NCBI RefSeq assembly: GCF_036226765.1
Contig: NZ_CP109017.1
Span: 4,589,001-4,653,000 of the forward strand
Length of the DNA: 64,000 nt
Direction of reading: 5' to 3'
Origin: Streptomyces sp. NBC_00670
GTDB taxonomy: Bacteria > Actinomycetota > Actinomycetes > Streptomycetales > Streptomycetaceae
The translations under genes and the position numbers were made by a program. Numbering within the stretch: position 1 is the stretch's first letter; each line of letters begins with the position of its first letter. Positions 41,988 through 50,138 of this stretch are shown here, piece by piece. Under the pieces are notes generated by a model. That model was not told the origin of the DNA, made no database searches, and saw only the letters and a list, made by a program, of their open reading frames with translations.

Positions 41988-43028
41988 TCAGATCGTCGAC
42001 GCGTCGATGACGAACCGGTAGCGGACGTCGCTCGCGAGGACGCGCTCGTACGCCTCGTTGATCTCCGACGCGGCGATGAGTTCGATCTCCGCGCCCAGGC
42101 CGTGCTCCGCGCAGAAGTCCAGCATCTCCTGGGTCTCGCGGATGCCGCCGATGCTGGAGCCGGCCAGGGTCTTGCGGCCGCCGATGACCGAGAAGAGGTT
42201 GAGGGAGACCGGCTCCTCGGGGGCGCCGACGTTGACCAGGGCGCCGTCCGTGCGGAGCAGGGAGAGGTACGCGCCGAAGTCGAGCGGGGCCGACACCGTC
42301 GAGACGATGAGGTCGAAGGTGCCGCGCAGCTCCTCGAAGGTCTTCGGGTCGCTGGTGGCGCGGTAGTGGTCGGCGCCCAGCTTCAGGCCGTCGTCCTTCT
42401 TGCGCAGGGACTGCGACAGCACGGTCACCTCCGCGCCCATCGCGTGCGCGAGCTTGACCGCCATGTGGCCGAGCCCGCCCATGCCGAGGACGGCGACCTT
42501 CTTGCCGGGGCCGGCGTTCCAGTGCCGCAGCGGGGAGTACGTGGTGATGCCGGCGCACAGCAGCGGCGCGGCGACGTCCAGGGAGAGGGCGTCGGGGATG
42601 CGGACGACGAAGTTCTCGTCGACGACGACCTTCTGCGAGTAGCCGCCGTAGGTGACCTCCCCGTCCTTGCCGACGCCGTTGTACGTCATCACGTTGCCGC
42701 CCGTGCAGTACTGCTCCAGGCCGGCCTTGCAGTTGTCGCACTCGCGGCAGGAGTCGACCATGCAGCCGACGCCCACGCGGTCGCCGACCGCGTACTTCGT
42801 GACGCCGGGGCCGACCTCGGAGACGACGCCCGCGATCTCGTGGCCGGGGACCATCGGGAAGATCGCCTCGCCCCAGCCCTCCCTGACCTGGTGGATGTCG
42901 GAGTGGCAGATGCCGGCGAAATGGATGTCGATGAGGACGTCGTGCTCGCGGACCGCGCGTCGCTCGATCGTGGTGCGCTCGAGCGGTGCCTTGGCGGCGG
43001 GCGCGGCGTATGCGGCGACAGTGGTCAT
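41988..43028 (-). CDS. Zinc-dependent NADP-type alcohol dehydrogenase (cinnamyl-alcohol/YahK type)
   Basis: A 346-aa medium-chain dehydrogenase. The catalytic zinc ligands are in GICHSDIHQ and PGHEIAG. The structural zinc is bound by four Cys in CMVDSCRECDNCKAGLEQYC. The cofactor motif is VLGMGGLGHMAVKLA. Such enzymes interconvert aldehydes and alcohols with NADP(H). It is divergent from an MmyB-like regulator 160 bases away, which commonly controls the neighbouring oxidoreductase. The start is ATG at 43028. Confidence 0.93.
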   Translation of the reverse strand: MTTVAAYAAPAAKAPLERTTIERRAVREHDVLIDIHFAGICHSDIHQVREGWGEAIFPMVPGHEIAGVVSEVGPGVTKYAVGDRVGVGCMVDSCRECDNCKAGLEQYCTGGNVMTYNGVGKDGEVTYGGYSQKVVVDENFVVRIPDALSLDVAAPLLCAGITTYSPLRHWNAGPGKKVAVLGMGGLGHMAVKLAHAMGAEVTVLSQSLRKKDDGLKLGADHYRATSDPKTFEELRGTFDLIVSTVSAPLDFGAYLSLLRTDGALVNVGAPEEPVSLNLFSVIGGRKTLAGSSIGGIRETQEMLDFCAEHGLGAEIELIAASEINEAYERVLASDVRYRFVIDASTI

Positions 43029-43187
43029 GATCTCGGGTTCTCCGCAGTCTCGTGACGTGGTGCTGGTGATGCCTCCACGGTGCCTCGCGTGCGGATGTTC
43101 GCCCAGGCCACGGCTTTGCGTACGTCCGCTGTGCCTACTACTGGCGGGGTCAGGTTCAGGGGCGTACGACCGTGAATACTGGAGGGT

Positions 43188-44057
43188 ATGGATGGACAGC
43201 TGGACCGGCGTGCCGAACTGAGCGAGTTCCTGCGGACCCGGCGGGCCCGGCTCAAGCCGGAGGAGGTGGGGCTGCCCTCGTTCGGCCGGCACCGCCGGGT
43301 ACCGGGGCTGCGGCGGGAGGAGCTGGCGCAGCTCGCGGGGATGTCCGTGGCGTACTACACCCGGCTCGAACAGGGGAACGGGCGAAACGTTTCCGCGGAG
43401 GTTCTGGACGCCATCGCCTGCGCGCTGCGGCTCTCGGACGCCGAGCACGCGCATCTGCTGGACCTCGCGAAGCCCAAGCGGCAGAAGAAGAAGGCCGTCG
43501 CGCGCCCCCAGCAGGTGCGGGTGGGGCTGCTGCAACTGCTGGAATCCGTCGACACCGTGCCCGCGTACGTGTCCGGGCGGCGCTCGGACATCCTCGCCTG
43601 GAACCGCCTGGCCTCCGCCCTGTTCGGCGACTGGGGGCAGCTGCCGCCGGCCGAGCGGAACTGGGCGCGGCTGGTCTTCCTCAACCCCGGCTACCGCGAT
43701 CTGTTCGTCGACTGGGACCGGAAGGCGTCGGACATGGTCAGCTTCCTGCGCATGGACGCGGGCCGGCACCCGGACGACCCCCGGCTGTCGGCGCTGGTCG
43801 GCGAGCTGTCCGTGAAGAGTGAGGAGTTTCGCCGGCTGTGGGCGACGCACGACGTCAAGGAGAAGAGCCACGGCGCCAAGCGGATACGGCACCCGCTCGT
43901 CGGTGAGCTGACCCTGTCCTTCGAGACGTTCCGCCTGGTCGACGACGCGGACCAGAGCTTCGTGACGTACCACGCGGAGCCGGGTTCCCCGTCGGCCGAG
44001 GCCCTGCGGCTGCTGGCCAGCTGGGGGGCGGACGCGGTGACGTCGCTGCCTGCGTGA
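43188..44057 (+). CDS. MmyB-like XRE transcriptional regulator
   Basis: A 289-aa protein with an HTH (RVPGLRREELAQLAGMSVAYYTRLEQGNGRNVSAEVLDAIACAL) and a C-terminal ligand-binding domain typical of the MmyB/MLTR family (RRSDILAWNRLASALFGDW, NWARLVFLNPGYRDLFVDWD, HPLVGELTLSFETFRL). The ATG follows GGAGGG closely. Divergent arrangement with the alcohol dehydrogenase points to local control of that gene. The ligand is unknown, possibly a fatty acid or aldehyde by analogy. Confidence 0.92.
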   Translation: MDGQLDRRAELSEFLRTRRARLKPEEVGLPSFGRHRRVPGLRREELAQLAGMSVAYYTRLEQGNGRNVSAEVLDAIACALRLSDAEHAHLLDLAKPKRQKKKAVARPQQVRVGLLQLLESVDTVPAYVSGRRSDILAWNRLASALFGDWGQLPPAERNWARLVFLNPGYRDLFVDWDRKASDMVSFLRMDAGRHPDDPRLSALVGELSVKSEEFRRLWATHDVKEKSHGAKRIRHPLVGELTLSFETFRLVDDADQSFVTYHAEPGSPSAEALRLLASWGADAVTSLPA

Positions 44058-44124
44058 CCGGGGCCGGGTCCGGGGCCGGGGCCTGGGGTGGGACTCCGCG
44101 CCCGGCCCCGGTTCGTACCCACGA

Positions 44125-44161
44125 GCGGATGAGTCACGGCTGAGTGTCCGTACTCATCCGC
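44125..44161. promoter_or_regulatory. 10-bp inverted repeat upstream of lipoprotein gene
   Basis: GCGGATGAGT (44125-44134) and ACTCATCCGC (44152-44161) are perfect inverted copies 17 bases apart; a GAGT/ACTC pair sits inside. It lies 45 bases before the GTG of the lipoprotein gene and may be an operator or a hairpin terminator for the regulator gene. Confidence 0.4.
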
Positions 44162-44205
44162 GCGGCCGTGTCCGGCTCCTACCGTCGACGACGAAGGCAG
44201 CGGAC

Positions 44206-45312
44206 GTGACGGGCGGGGGAGACGTGAGGCGACGACGGAGTGGTGCGCGGGGGCCGGACCCGCGGTGGCTGCGGCGCGCCGGCGGTGGGCTCGCGGCCGT
44301 GCTGTGCGGGATGCTCGTGGCCGGCTGCGGCTCGCTCGGCACCGGGGACGACCGGCGGCGGGCCGAGGAACTCGCCGAGGACCTGTTCCCCGGCACACTG
44401 AAGGTCATCGACGCCCGGAACCTGTTCCCCGAGGCCGAGGGCTCGGAGATCACCTTCGCGTTCACCGACGACCCGGACGCGGCGGCCAGGCTCCGCATCG
44501 ACGCGGACAGGGACCGCTGCGACCGGGGCGCCACCTGTGCGGACGCGCTTCGCGGTGCGGTCGGGCGCGCCCGGGCGGACGCGGACCGGATACGCACCAT
44601 GCGGAAGGCGTTCGAGGACTGCGGTTTCCCGGTCCTCGCGGTGGACGAACGGCGCGCCACCCCCTGGGTCGAGGCGGAGGTGGGCGCGGAGACCGTCGAG
44701 GACGTGCTCGCCTCCGTCCAGGCCTGCGCACGCCACTGGGTGCGTGCCCGCGCGGCACGGAACGACGTCGGCGCCGGCTCGGCCCGGCCCCTCACCTCGG
44801 TCTCCGTCAGCCTCGCCGCGCCCGCGACGGCCGCCCGCCTCCCCTCGGCCGAGGCCGATCTGCCCACCGCCCTGCGGCTCGCGCACGGCCCACGCCTCGC
44901 GGCGCTGTCGAAGAAGCCGTACTACGAGGCCACGTACCGGGTGACCGGGGCGGACGGCGGCGACGTGGACCTCACCTCGCCGAGTCTGCGACGCGTGCTC
45001 CCCTTCGAGGAGCGGCAGGCCTTCGGCCGGGAGGCGTCCGCGTCGGCCCTGCCGGTACTGCGCCGGACGTATCCGCGGGCGGTGCCGGTCGAGGCGGTGG
45101 GCCTGGGCGTGTGGCGGCTGGAACCGGGGCGGATCGACCGGTCGCGGGGCTACGTACTGTTCTGCGAGCGGCCCCCGGCGGACGGACGAACCTGCCTCGG
45201 GGACCACGCCGCGGTCGTACTGGCCGACGCGCGGGGCCACGCCGTCTCGGTGCTCCGGGTCCTCGACGACATCCGCGACGACGGGGGAGTCCTGCGCCTG
45301 CCGCCCCTGTAG
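44206..45312 (+). CDS. Putative lipoprotein, 368 aa
   Basis: The N-terminus is basic (VRRRRSGARG) followed by a hydrophobic stretch ending in the lipobox LVAGC (Cys near residue 45), so it should be membrane-anchored outside the cell. The body has four further Cys pairs or singles (RCDRGATC, EDCGF, QACARHW, FCERPPADGRTC) suggesting disulfides, and no domain I recognise. The GTG at 44224, three bases after GGGGGA, is an alternative start that keeps the signal. Function unknown. Confidence 0.75.
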   Translation: MTGGGDVRRRRSGARGPDPRWLRRAGGGLAAVLCGMLVAGCGSLGTGDDRRRAEELAEDLFPGTLKVIDARNLFPEAEGSEITFAFTDDPDAAARLRIDADRDRCDRGATCADALRGAVGRARADADRIRTMRKAFEDCGFPVLAVDERRATPWVEAEVGAETVEDVLASVQACARHWVRARAARNDVGAGSARPLTSVSVSLAAPATAARLPSAEADLPTALRLAHGPRLAALSKKPYYEATYRVTGADGGDVDLTSPSLRRVLPFEERQAFGREASASALPVLRRTYPRAVPVEAVGLGVWRLEPGRIDRSRGYVLFCERPPADGRTCLGDHAAVVLADARGHAVSVLRVLDDIRDDGGVLRLPPL

Positions 45313-45478
45313 CCCTCCCCGGGCCGGGCGCGGAATGGCGCGGAGCCGTCGGCGGTTGAGGAGGGTGGGCCCGGACGCCGGCGGTGTACGAGCCGGGCGG
45401 GCCCGGGCGGCCGGGTCGAGGTTCATCGATCCTCGGCCGAGGACACTTCGATGACTTTCACGGACTGGAGGAGCCGCG

Positions 45479-45991
45479 ATGGCTGCGCAGACGCAGAGGG
45501 CCGTGCTGGCGGGCGGATGTTTCTGGGGGATGGAGGAGCTGATCCGCCGGCAGCCGGGCGTGACCTCGACCCGGGTCGGCTACACCGGGGGCGACGTGCC
45601 GAACGCGACGTACCGCAACCACGGCACGCACGCGGAGGCCATCGAGATCCTCTTCGACCCGGAGCGGACGGACTACCGCGCGATCCTGGAGTTCTTCTTC
45701 CAGATCCACGACCCGAGCACCAGGAACCGCCAGGGCAACGACATCGGCATGAGCTACCGCTCGGCGATCTACTACGTGGACGACGAACAGAAGCGGATCG
45801 CCGAGGACACGATCGCGGACGTGGACGCGTCCGGGCTGTGGCCGGGCCCGGTCGTCACCGAGGTGGAGCCGGTCGGCCCCTTCTGGGAGGCCGAACCCGA
45901 ACACCAGGACTACCTCCAGCGCTACCCGAACGGCTACACCTGCCACTTCCCCCGCCCGGGCTGGCGCCTGCCGGCGCGCACGAAGGGCTGA
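45479..45991 (+). CDS. msrA: Peptide-methionine (S)-S-oxide reductase
   Basis: A 170-aa enzyme that repairs methionine-S-sulfoxide in proteins. The active-site motif GGCFWGMEE (nucleophile Cys near residue 14) and the downstream GYTGG, HAEAIE and FFQIHDPST motifs are intact. GGAGGAG lies seven bases before the ATG. It is a single-gene unit followed by a hairpin. No msrB lies nearby. Confidence 0.95.
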   Translation: MAAQTQRAVLAGGCFWGMEELIRRQPGVTSTRVGYTGGDVPNATYRNHGTHAEAIEILFDPERTDYRAILEFFFQIHDPSTRNRQGNDIGMSYRSAIYYVDDEQKRIAEDTIADVDASGLWPGPVVTEVEPVGPFWEAEPEHQDYLQRYPNGYTCHFPRPGWRLPARTKG

Positions 45992-45998
45992 CGGGGCC

Positions 45999-46024
45999 GG
46001 GCGGCGACCCGGGCGTCGCCGCCC
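45999..46024. terminator. Hairpin between msrA and convergent gene
   Basis: A perfect 10-bp stem (45999-46008 with 46015-46024) with a six-base loop lies eight bases after the msrA stop. Confidence 0.65.
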
Positions 46025-46087
46025 ACCCATCGGGCGACCCGGGCCGCAGGGCCCGCCGCCCGTGACGGCCGGCGGTTTCGTCGGCGG

Positions 46088-47206
46088 CTAGCGCGGGACC
46101 GTCATCGGGTTGCCGCCGTTCGCCTCGAAGCCGCCGACCGCCAGGGCGCGGCAGACCGCGTAGCCGGCGGCCGGGTCGTCGGAGAGGGTCCAGGGGAGGG
46201 CGCCCACGTGGCCGTCCACGTGGACGAGCTGGCTCATCGCCTCCGCCCAGCGCTCCCCGGCGACCAGGAAGTACACCAGCATGTGCCGCACGTGCGGCAG
46301 CATCGGGTCGTCCGGGCGGGCCGAGTGCACCGCGTACAGCGCGCCGTGCACCGCCTTGGTGACCACCTCGCCCTCGTACAGGCCCCGCACCAGGTTGACC
46401 TCGGGCAGGTGCTCGAACACCGCGAACAGCGGCAGCGCCGACAGCAGCGAACCCTGCGGGGCGCGCGCGGCCGCCGCCTCCGCGAAGGCGGATGCCAGCT
46501 GCCGCGAGCCGTGCCACTTCTCGCACCAGTAGCGCAGGGCCACCATGTGCGCCCCCATGTGCGCGGGCGCGCGGTCCAGGATCTTCAGCCACAGCTGCTC
46601 GAACTCCGCCTGCGGATACCCCAGTCCGCGTGCCACGGAGAGCTCGACGATGTGCGGCACCGGGTCACCGGGGGCCAGCAGCGCCGCCTCGCCGCACGCC
46701 GCCCTGGCCTCCTCCATGATGATCCGGAACTCGTCCGTCCCCGGCGTCGCCGTCCGCCATGCCTGCTGCACCAGGAACTCGGCGTGCACCGCGGCCCCGC
46801 CCGCGTCCTTCGGCTGCTCCGCGCGCCACACCCGCAGCCACTGGCCGCCCGGTATCTCGCCGACCCCGCCCGGCCGCCGGCTCAGCTCGAGCGACGCCGC
46901 ACCGGCGAAGGCCTGCACGCGCTGCCAGCGCAGCTCGCCCTCCTTCTCCGTGCCCGCGAGCAGCTGCAGGGCGGCGCGGTAGTCCTGCGTGCGCTGGACG
47001 ACCTCCAGGACGTCCAGCAGGTCCTGGTCGGGGCCCGGCAGCCGGATGTCGAGCTCCTCCTCCGGCACGAAGCCGTAGTTCGCCGGGTCGGCGGCGTCCG
47101 GATGGCCGGGCGGGACCAGCTCGAGACGCCCACTCCTGCGCCGCAGGAAGGGCAGCGCGACCATGCTGAGCATGGCCACCGCCATCAGGACCCAGAGAAT
47201 CTCCAT
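46088..47206 (-). CDS. Membrane-anchored helical-repeat protein, 372 aa
   Basis: One N-terminal membrane helix (ILWVLMAVAMLSMVALPFL) is followed by a large, mostly helical cytoplasmic domain with TPR-like repeats of Leu/Ala/Trp (LQLLAGTEKEGELRWQRVQAF; LWLKILDRAPAHMGAHMVAL). It is a conserved Streptomyces protein by appearance, with unknown function. Start ATG at 47206, divergent from metB. Its first residues overlap nothing else. A scaffold role is a guess. Confidence 0.75.
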   Translation of the reverse strand: MEILWVLMAVAMLSMVALPFLRRRSGRLELVPPGHPDAADPANYGFVPEEELDIRLPGPDQDLLDVLEVVQRTQDYRAALQLLAGTEKEGELRWQRVQAFAGAASLELSRRPGGVGEIPGGQWLRVWRAEQPKDAGGAAVHAEFLVQQAWRTATPGTDEFRIIMEEARAACGEAALLAPGDPVPHIVELSVARGLGYPQAEFEQLWLKILDRAPAHMGAHMVALRYWCEKWHGSRQLASAFAEAAAARAPQGSLLSALPLFAVFEHLPEVNLVRGLYEGEVVTKAVHGALYAVHSARPDDPMLPHVRHMLVYFLVAGERWAEAMSQLVHVDGHVGALPWTLSDDPAAGYAVCRALAVGGFEANGGNPMTVPR

Positions 47207-47324
47207 GCCTCAAGAGTTCCAGACGGGTCTGACAATTGGCCAACCCGTCCGCCCGCCTGTTCGACGAACCACGCGGTACGGGCGGGACGGCGTGCGCGCC
47301 GTCGGCGCACTACCCTCGGAACCC

Positions 47325-48479
47325 ATGAGCGACAGGCACATCAGTCAGCACTTCGAGACACTCGCGATCCACGCGGGCAACACCGCGGATCCCCTCACCG
47401 GCGCGGTCGTCCCGCCGATCTACCAGGTCTCGACCTACAAGCAGGACGGCGTCGGCGGGCTGCGCGGCGGCTACGAGTACAGCCGCAGCGCCAACCCGAC
47501 CCGTACCGCCCTGGAGGAGAACCTCGCCGCCCTGGAGGGCGGCCGCCGCGGACTGGCGTTCGCGTCCGGACTGGCGGCCGAGGACTGCCTGTTGCGCACG
47601 CTGCTCCAGCCCGGCGACCACGTCGTCATCCCCAACGACGCCTACGGCGGCACGTTCCGCCTGTTCGCCAAGGTCGTCTCCCGCTGGGGCGTGCAGTGGT
47701 CCGTCGCCGACACCAGCGACCCGGCGGCCGTCCGCGCCGCCGTCACCGAGAAGACCAAGGTGATCTGGGTGGAGACCCCCTCCAACCCGCTCCTCGGCAT
47801 CACCGACGTCGCCGCCGTCGCCCAGGTCGCGCGGGACGCCGGCGCCCGGCTCGTCGTCGACAACACGTTCGCCACGCCGTACCTCCAGCAGCCGCTGGCA
47901 TTGGGCGCGGACGTCGTCGTGCACTCCCTGACGAAGTACATGGGCGGCCACTCCGACGTCGTCGGCGGCGCGCTGATCACGGACGACGAGGCGCTCGGCG
48001 AGGAACTCGCCTACCACCAGAACGCGATGGGCGCGGTCGCCGGGCCGTTCGACTCCTGGCTGGTGCTGCGCGGCACCAAGACGCTGTCCGTGCGCATGGA
48101 CCGGCACAGCGAGAACGCCGGCCGCGTCGCCGAGATGCTCACCCGGCACGCGCGCGTGAGCCACGTGCTGTACCCGGGGCTGCCCGACCACCCCGGTCAC
48201 GAGGTCGCCGCCAAGCAGATGCGGGCGTTCGGCGGCATGGTCTCCTTCCGCGTCGAGGGCGGCGAGGAGGCGGCGGTCGAGGTCTGCAACCGCGCCAAGG
48301 TGTTCACGCTCGGCGAGTCCCTCGGGGGCGTGGAGTCCCTGATCGAGCACCCGGGGCGGATGACGCACGCGTCGGCGGCCGGTTCGGCGCTGGAGGTCCC
48401 GGCCGACCTCGTACGCCTGTCCGTCGGCATCGAGAACGTCGACGACCTCCTTCAGGACCTGCGGCAGGCCCTCGGCTGA
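47325..48479 (+). CDS. metB: Cystathionine gamma-synthase/lyase family enzyme
   Basis: A 384-aa PLP enzyme of trans-sulfuration. The PLP lysine is in HSLTKYMGGHSD (near residue 205). Other family motifs are YSRSANPTRTALE, ASGLAAEDCLL, VDNTFATPYLQQPL and LGESLGGVESLIEHP. Synthase and lyase members cannot be separated from sequence alone. TACCCT lies eight bases before the ATG and no ribosome-binding site is obvious. The 3' end runs into an 18-bp tandem repeat that includes the stop codon. Confidence 0.92.
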   Translation: MSDRHISQHFETLAIHAGNTADPLTGAVVPPIYQVSTYKQDGVGGLRGGYEYSRSANPTRTALEENLAALEGGRRGLAFASGLAAEDCLLRTLLQPGDHVVIPNDAYGGTFRLFAKVVSRWGVQWSVADTSDPAAVRAAVTEKTKVIWVETPSNPLLGITDVAAVAQVARDAGARLVVDNTFATPYLQQPLALGADVVVHSLTKYMGGHSDVVGGALITDDEALGEELAYHQNAMGAVAGPFDSWLVLRGTKTLSVRMDRHSENAGRVAEMLTRHARVSHVLYPGLPDHPGHEVAAKQMRAFGGMVSFRVEGGEEAAVEVCNRAKVFTLGESLGGVESLIEHPGRMTHASAAGSALEVPADLVRLSVGIENVDDLLQDLRQALG

Positions 48480-48531
48480 GCCACGCGCGCCTGATGAGCC
48501 ACGCGCGTCTGATGAGCCACGCGCGCGTGAA
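48478..48531 (+). repeat. 18-bp tandem repeat across the metB stop
   Basis: Three copies of a GAGCCACGCGCG(C/T)(C/G)TGA(T/A)-type unit (48478-48495, 48496-48513, 48514-48531). The first begins inside the last codons of metB and supplies its TGA. Copies differ only at the last six positions. Confidence 0.9.
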
Positions 48532-48558
48532 GAATCGCGCGCCTGACGATCCCGCCGC

Positions 48559-48807
48559 TCACCACCCGGTGAGCGGCGGAGTCGTCTCCGAGGGCGGCTC
48601 CACCCACGGGTGCACGGTCGCCGCCCACACCGTGAAGGCGACCGCCGCCGCGCACAACAGGAGCCACAGCAGCCGCAGCAGGGCCCTGCGGCGGCGCAGC
48701 ATCCGGCCGCCGCGCCGCACCGCCTGCGCGTACAGGTCGGGCGGTACCACCGGTGTCGCCCGCTCCAGCAGCCGCCGTACGGCCGCCTCCCGCTCGGGCA
48801 CGTTCAC
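48559..48807 (-). CDS. Small single-pass membrane protein, 82 aa
   Basis: Begins VNVPEREAAVRRLLERATP, has a basic stretch (RRGGRMLRRRRALLRLL) and one membrane helix (LWLLLCAAAVAFTVWAATV), then a short Pro-rich outside tail. The GTG overlaps the stop of the sigma-like gene by four bases, so this may be a small anti-sigma-like or accessory partner of that protein. No zinc-binding anti-sigma motif (HxxxCxxC) is present. Confidence 0.7.
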   Translation of the reverse strand: MNVPEREAAVRRLLERATPVVPPDLYAQAVRRGGRMLRRRRALLRLLWLLLCAAAVAFTVWAATVHPWVEPPSETTPPLTGW

Positions 48808-49379
48808 GGCGTCGCCACCTCCCGCACCGCCGGGGCCGGGCCGCGCGGCGGGTGCAGCAGCGTGGTGATCGCCCGCGCGCAGATCGTCCGTACGCGCTCG
48901 ACGGGCAGCCCGAGCAGCGCGGCGGTCTGTTCCTCGGCGATGCCCTCGTAGAGCCGCAGGACGACGACCAGCCGCTCCTGCGGGCTGAGCCGGGCCAGCG
49001 TCCCGGCCGCCTCCGGGCGGTGCCGGCCGAGCGCGCCGTACGTGTGCCACGCCGTGCGCGTGAAGCGGATCGCGAGCTGCTGCCGGGCGCGGTCGTAGGG
49101 GTCCTCGCCGCGCAGCCGGTCCCAGGCGGCGTACGTGTACGCCAGGGCGTGCGTGAGCAGTCGTCGGGCACGCGGATTGGCGTCGGGGGTCTCGGCGGTG
49201 AGCAGGGTGGCGGTGTGCAGCAGCCGGCCGGCCGCGCCCGCGACGAACACCTCGAACTCCCGGGCCCGGCGGGCACCGTGCGACGCCTCCCGTCCGCGCA
49301 CCGCGCCTCCCGCCCGACCGCCCCAGAGCGCTCCCGGATGACGGGCCCGGCCGCGCGTGCGACCGGCTCCCGTCCTCAT
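48804..49379 (-). CDS. Sigma-70-like factor, region 4 conserved and region 2 degenerate
   Basis: A 191-aa protein. The C-terminal part is a clear region 4 HTH (LARLSPQERLVVVLRLYEGIAEEQTAALLGLPVERVRTICARAITTLL). The region 2 segment (REFEVFVAGAAGRLLHTATLL...YTYAAWDRL) is recognisable but weak. The first 35 residues are a basic low-complexity leader, so the real start may be further in. The ATG at 49379 lies within the palindrome CCTCATATGAGG. Promoter specificity unknown. Confidence 0.75.
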   Translation of the reverse strand: MRTGAGRTRGRARHPGALWGGRAGGAVRGREASHGARRAREFEVFVAGAAGRLLHTATLLTAETPDANPRARRLLTHALAYTYAAWDRLRGEDPYDRARQQLAIRFTRTAWHTYGALGRHRPEAAGTLARLSPQERLVVVLRLYEGIAEEQTAALLGLPVERVRTICARAITTLLHPPRGPAPAVREVATP

Positions 49380-49473
49380 ATGAGGCCAGAGGGCCCCTCG
49401 CGGTCAAGAGTGCGTCGGGCACCGGCACGCACGGCCGGGCCCGCTGGGGCCCACGAACGGCGGGGCCGCCTCC

Positions 49474-49992
49474 TCAGGACGCCGGCGGCTGTTCCGCCGC
49501 CCCGCCCTGCGAGGCCTGCCGCGCCGACAGCGCGCCGTTGAAACGGGTGAGGAGGGCGGTGAACGTGTCCCGCTCCTCGGGGGCCCAGTCGCGCGTCAGT
49601 TCGGCCATCAACTGGCGCCGCGACGCGCGGACCTCGCCGAGCCTGGCCTGCCCGCGCGGGGACAGCTGGAGCACCACCGCCCGGCCGTCCTCCGGGTGCG
49701 AGGTCCGTTTGACCAGCCCGGTGTCCACCAGCGGGGCCACCTGACGGGTGACGGTGGAGGAATCGATCCCCATGCTCGCGGCAAGCGCCTTGACGCCCAT
49801 GGGGCCCTCGCTGTCGAGCCGGTTGAGCAGCAGATACGCGGCCCGGTCCATGGAGTTGCGCACCTGCCCCACCCCGCCGAGCCGGGTCTGTTCGGCACGG
49901 CGCGCGAACACCGCGACCTCGTGCTGCAGCGTGTCCAGGAGACCGGTGTCACCGACGGTCGTCATGTCCATCGACATTTCTGGTGTGGGCAT
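49474..49992 (-). CDS. MarR-family transcriptional regulator
   Basis: A 172-aa winged-helix protein: AAYLLLNRLDSEGPMGVKALAASMGIDSSTVTRQVAPLVDTGLVKRTSHPEDGRAVVLQLS is the HTH and wing. Such repressors respond to phenolics or oxidants. It is divergent from ilvA with 146 bases between them; TTG-GTCGA-CAA at 50027-50037 is a weak inverted repeat that could be its operator. The start is ATG at 49992. Confidence 0.9.
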   Translation of the reverse strand: MPTPEMSMDMTTVGDTGLLDTLQHEVAVFARRAEQTRLGGVGQVRNSMDRAAYLLLNRLDSEGPMGVKALAASMGIDSSTVTRQVAPLVDTGLVKRTSHPEDGRAVVLQLSPRGQARLGEVRASRRQLMAELTRDWAPEERDTFTALLTRFNGALSARQASQGGAAEQPPAS

Positions 49993-50138
49993 GGCGGGGG
50001 CTCACTTCGTACAGGGGGCGGCTGTGTTGGTCGACAAGGGTACGCGGCCGGGGCGCGAGCCGTACCGGCGCTGCGCCATCCGGTCTCGGCCCGTGGTCGC
50101 GCCCGGTGCGGCGGGCCCCGGACTGCGAGACTTGGGGC

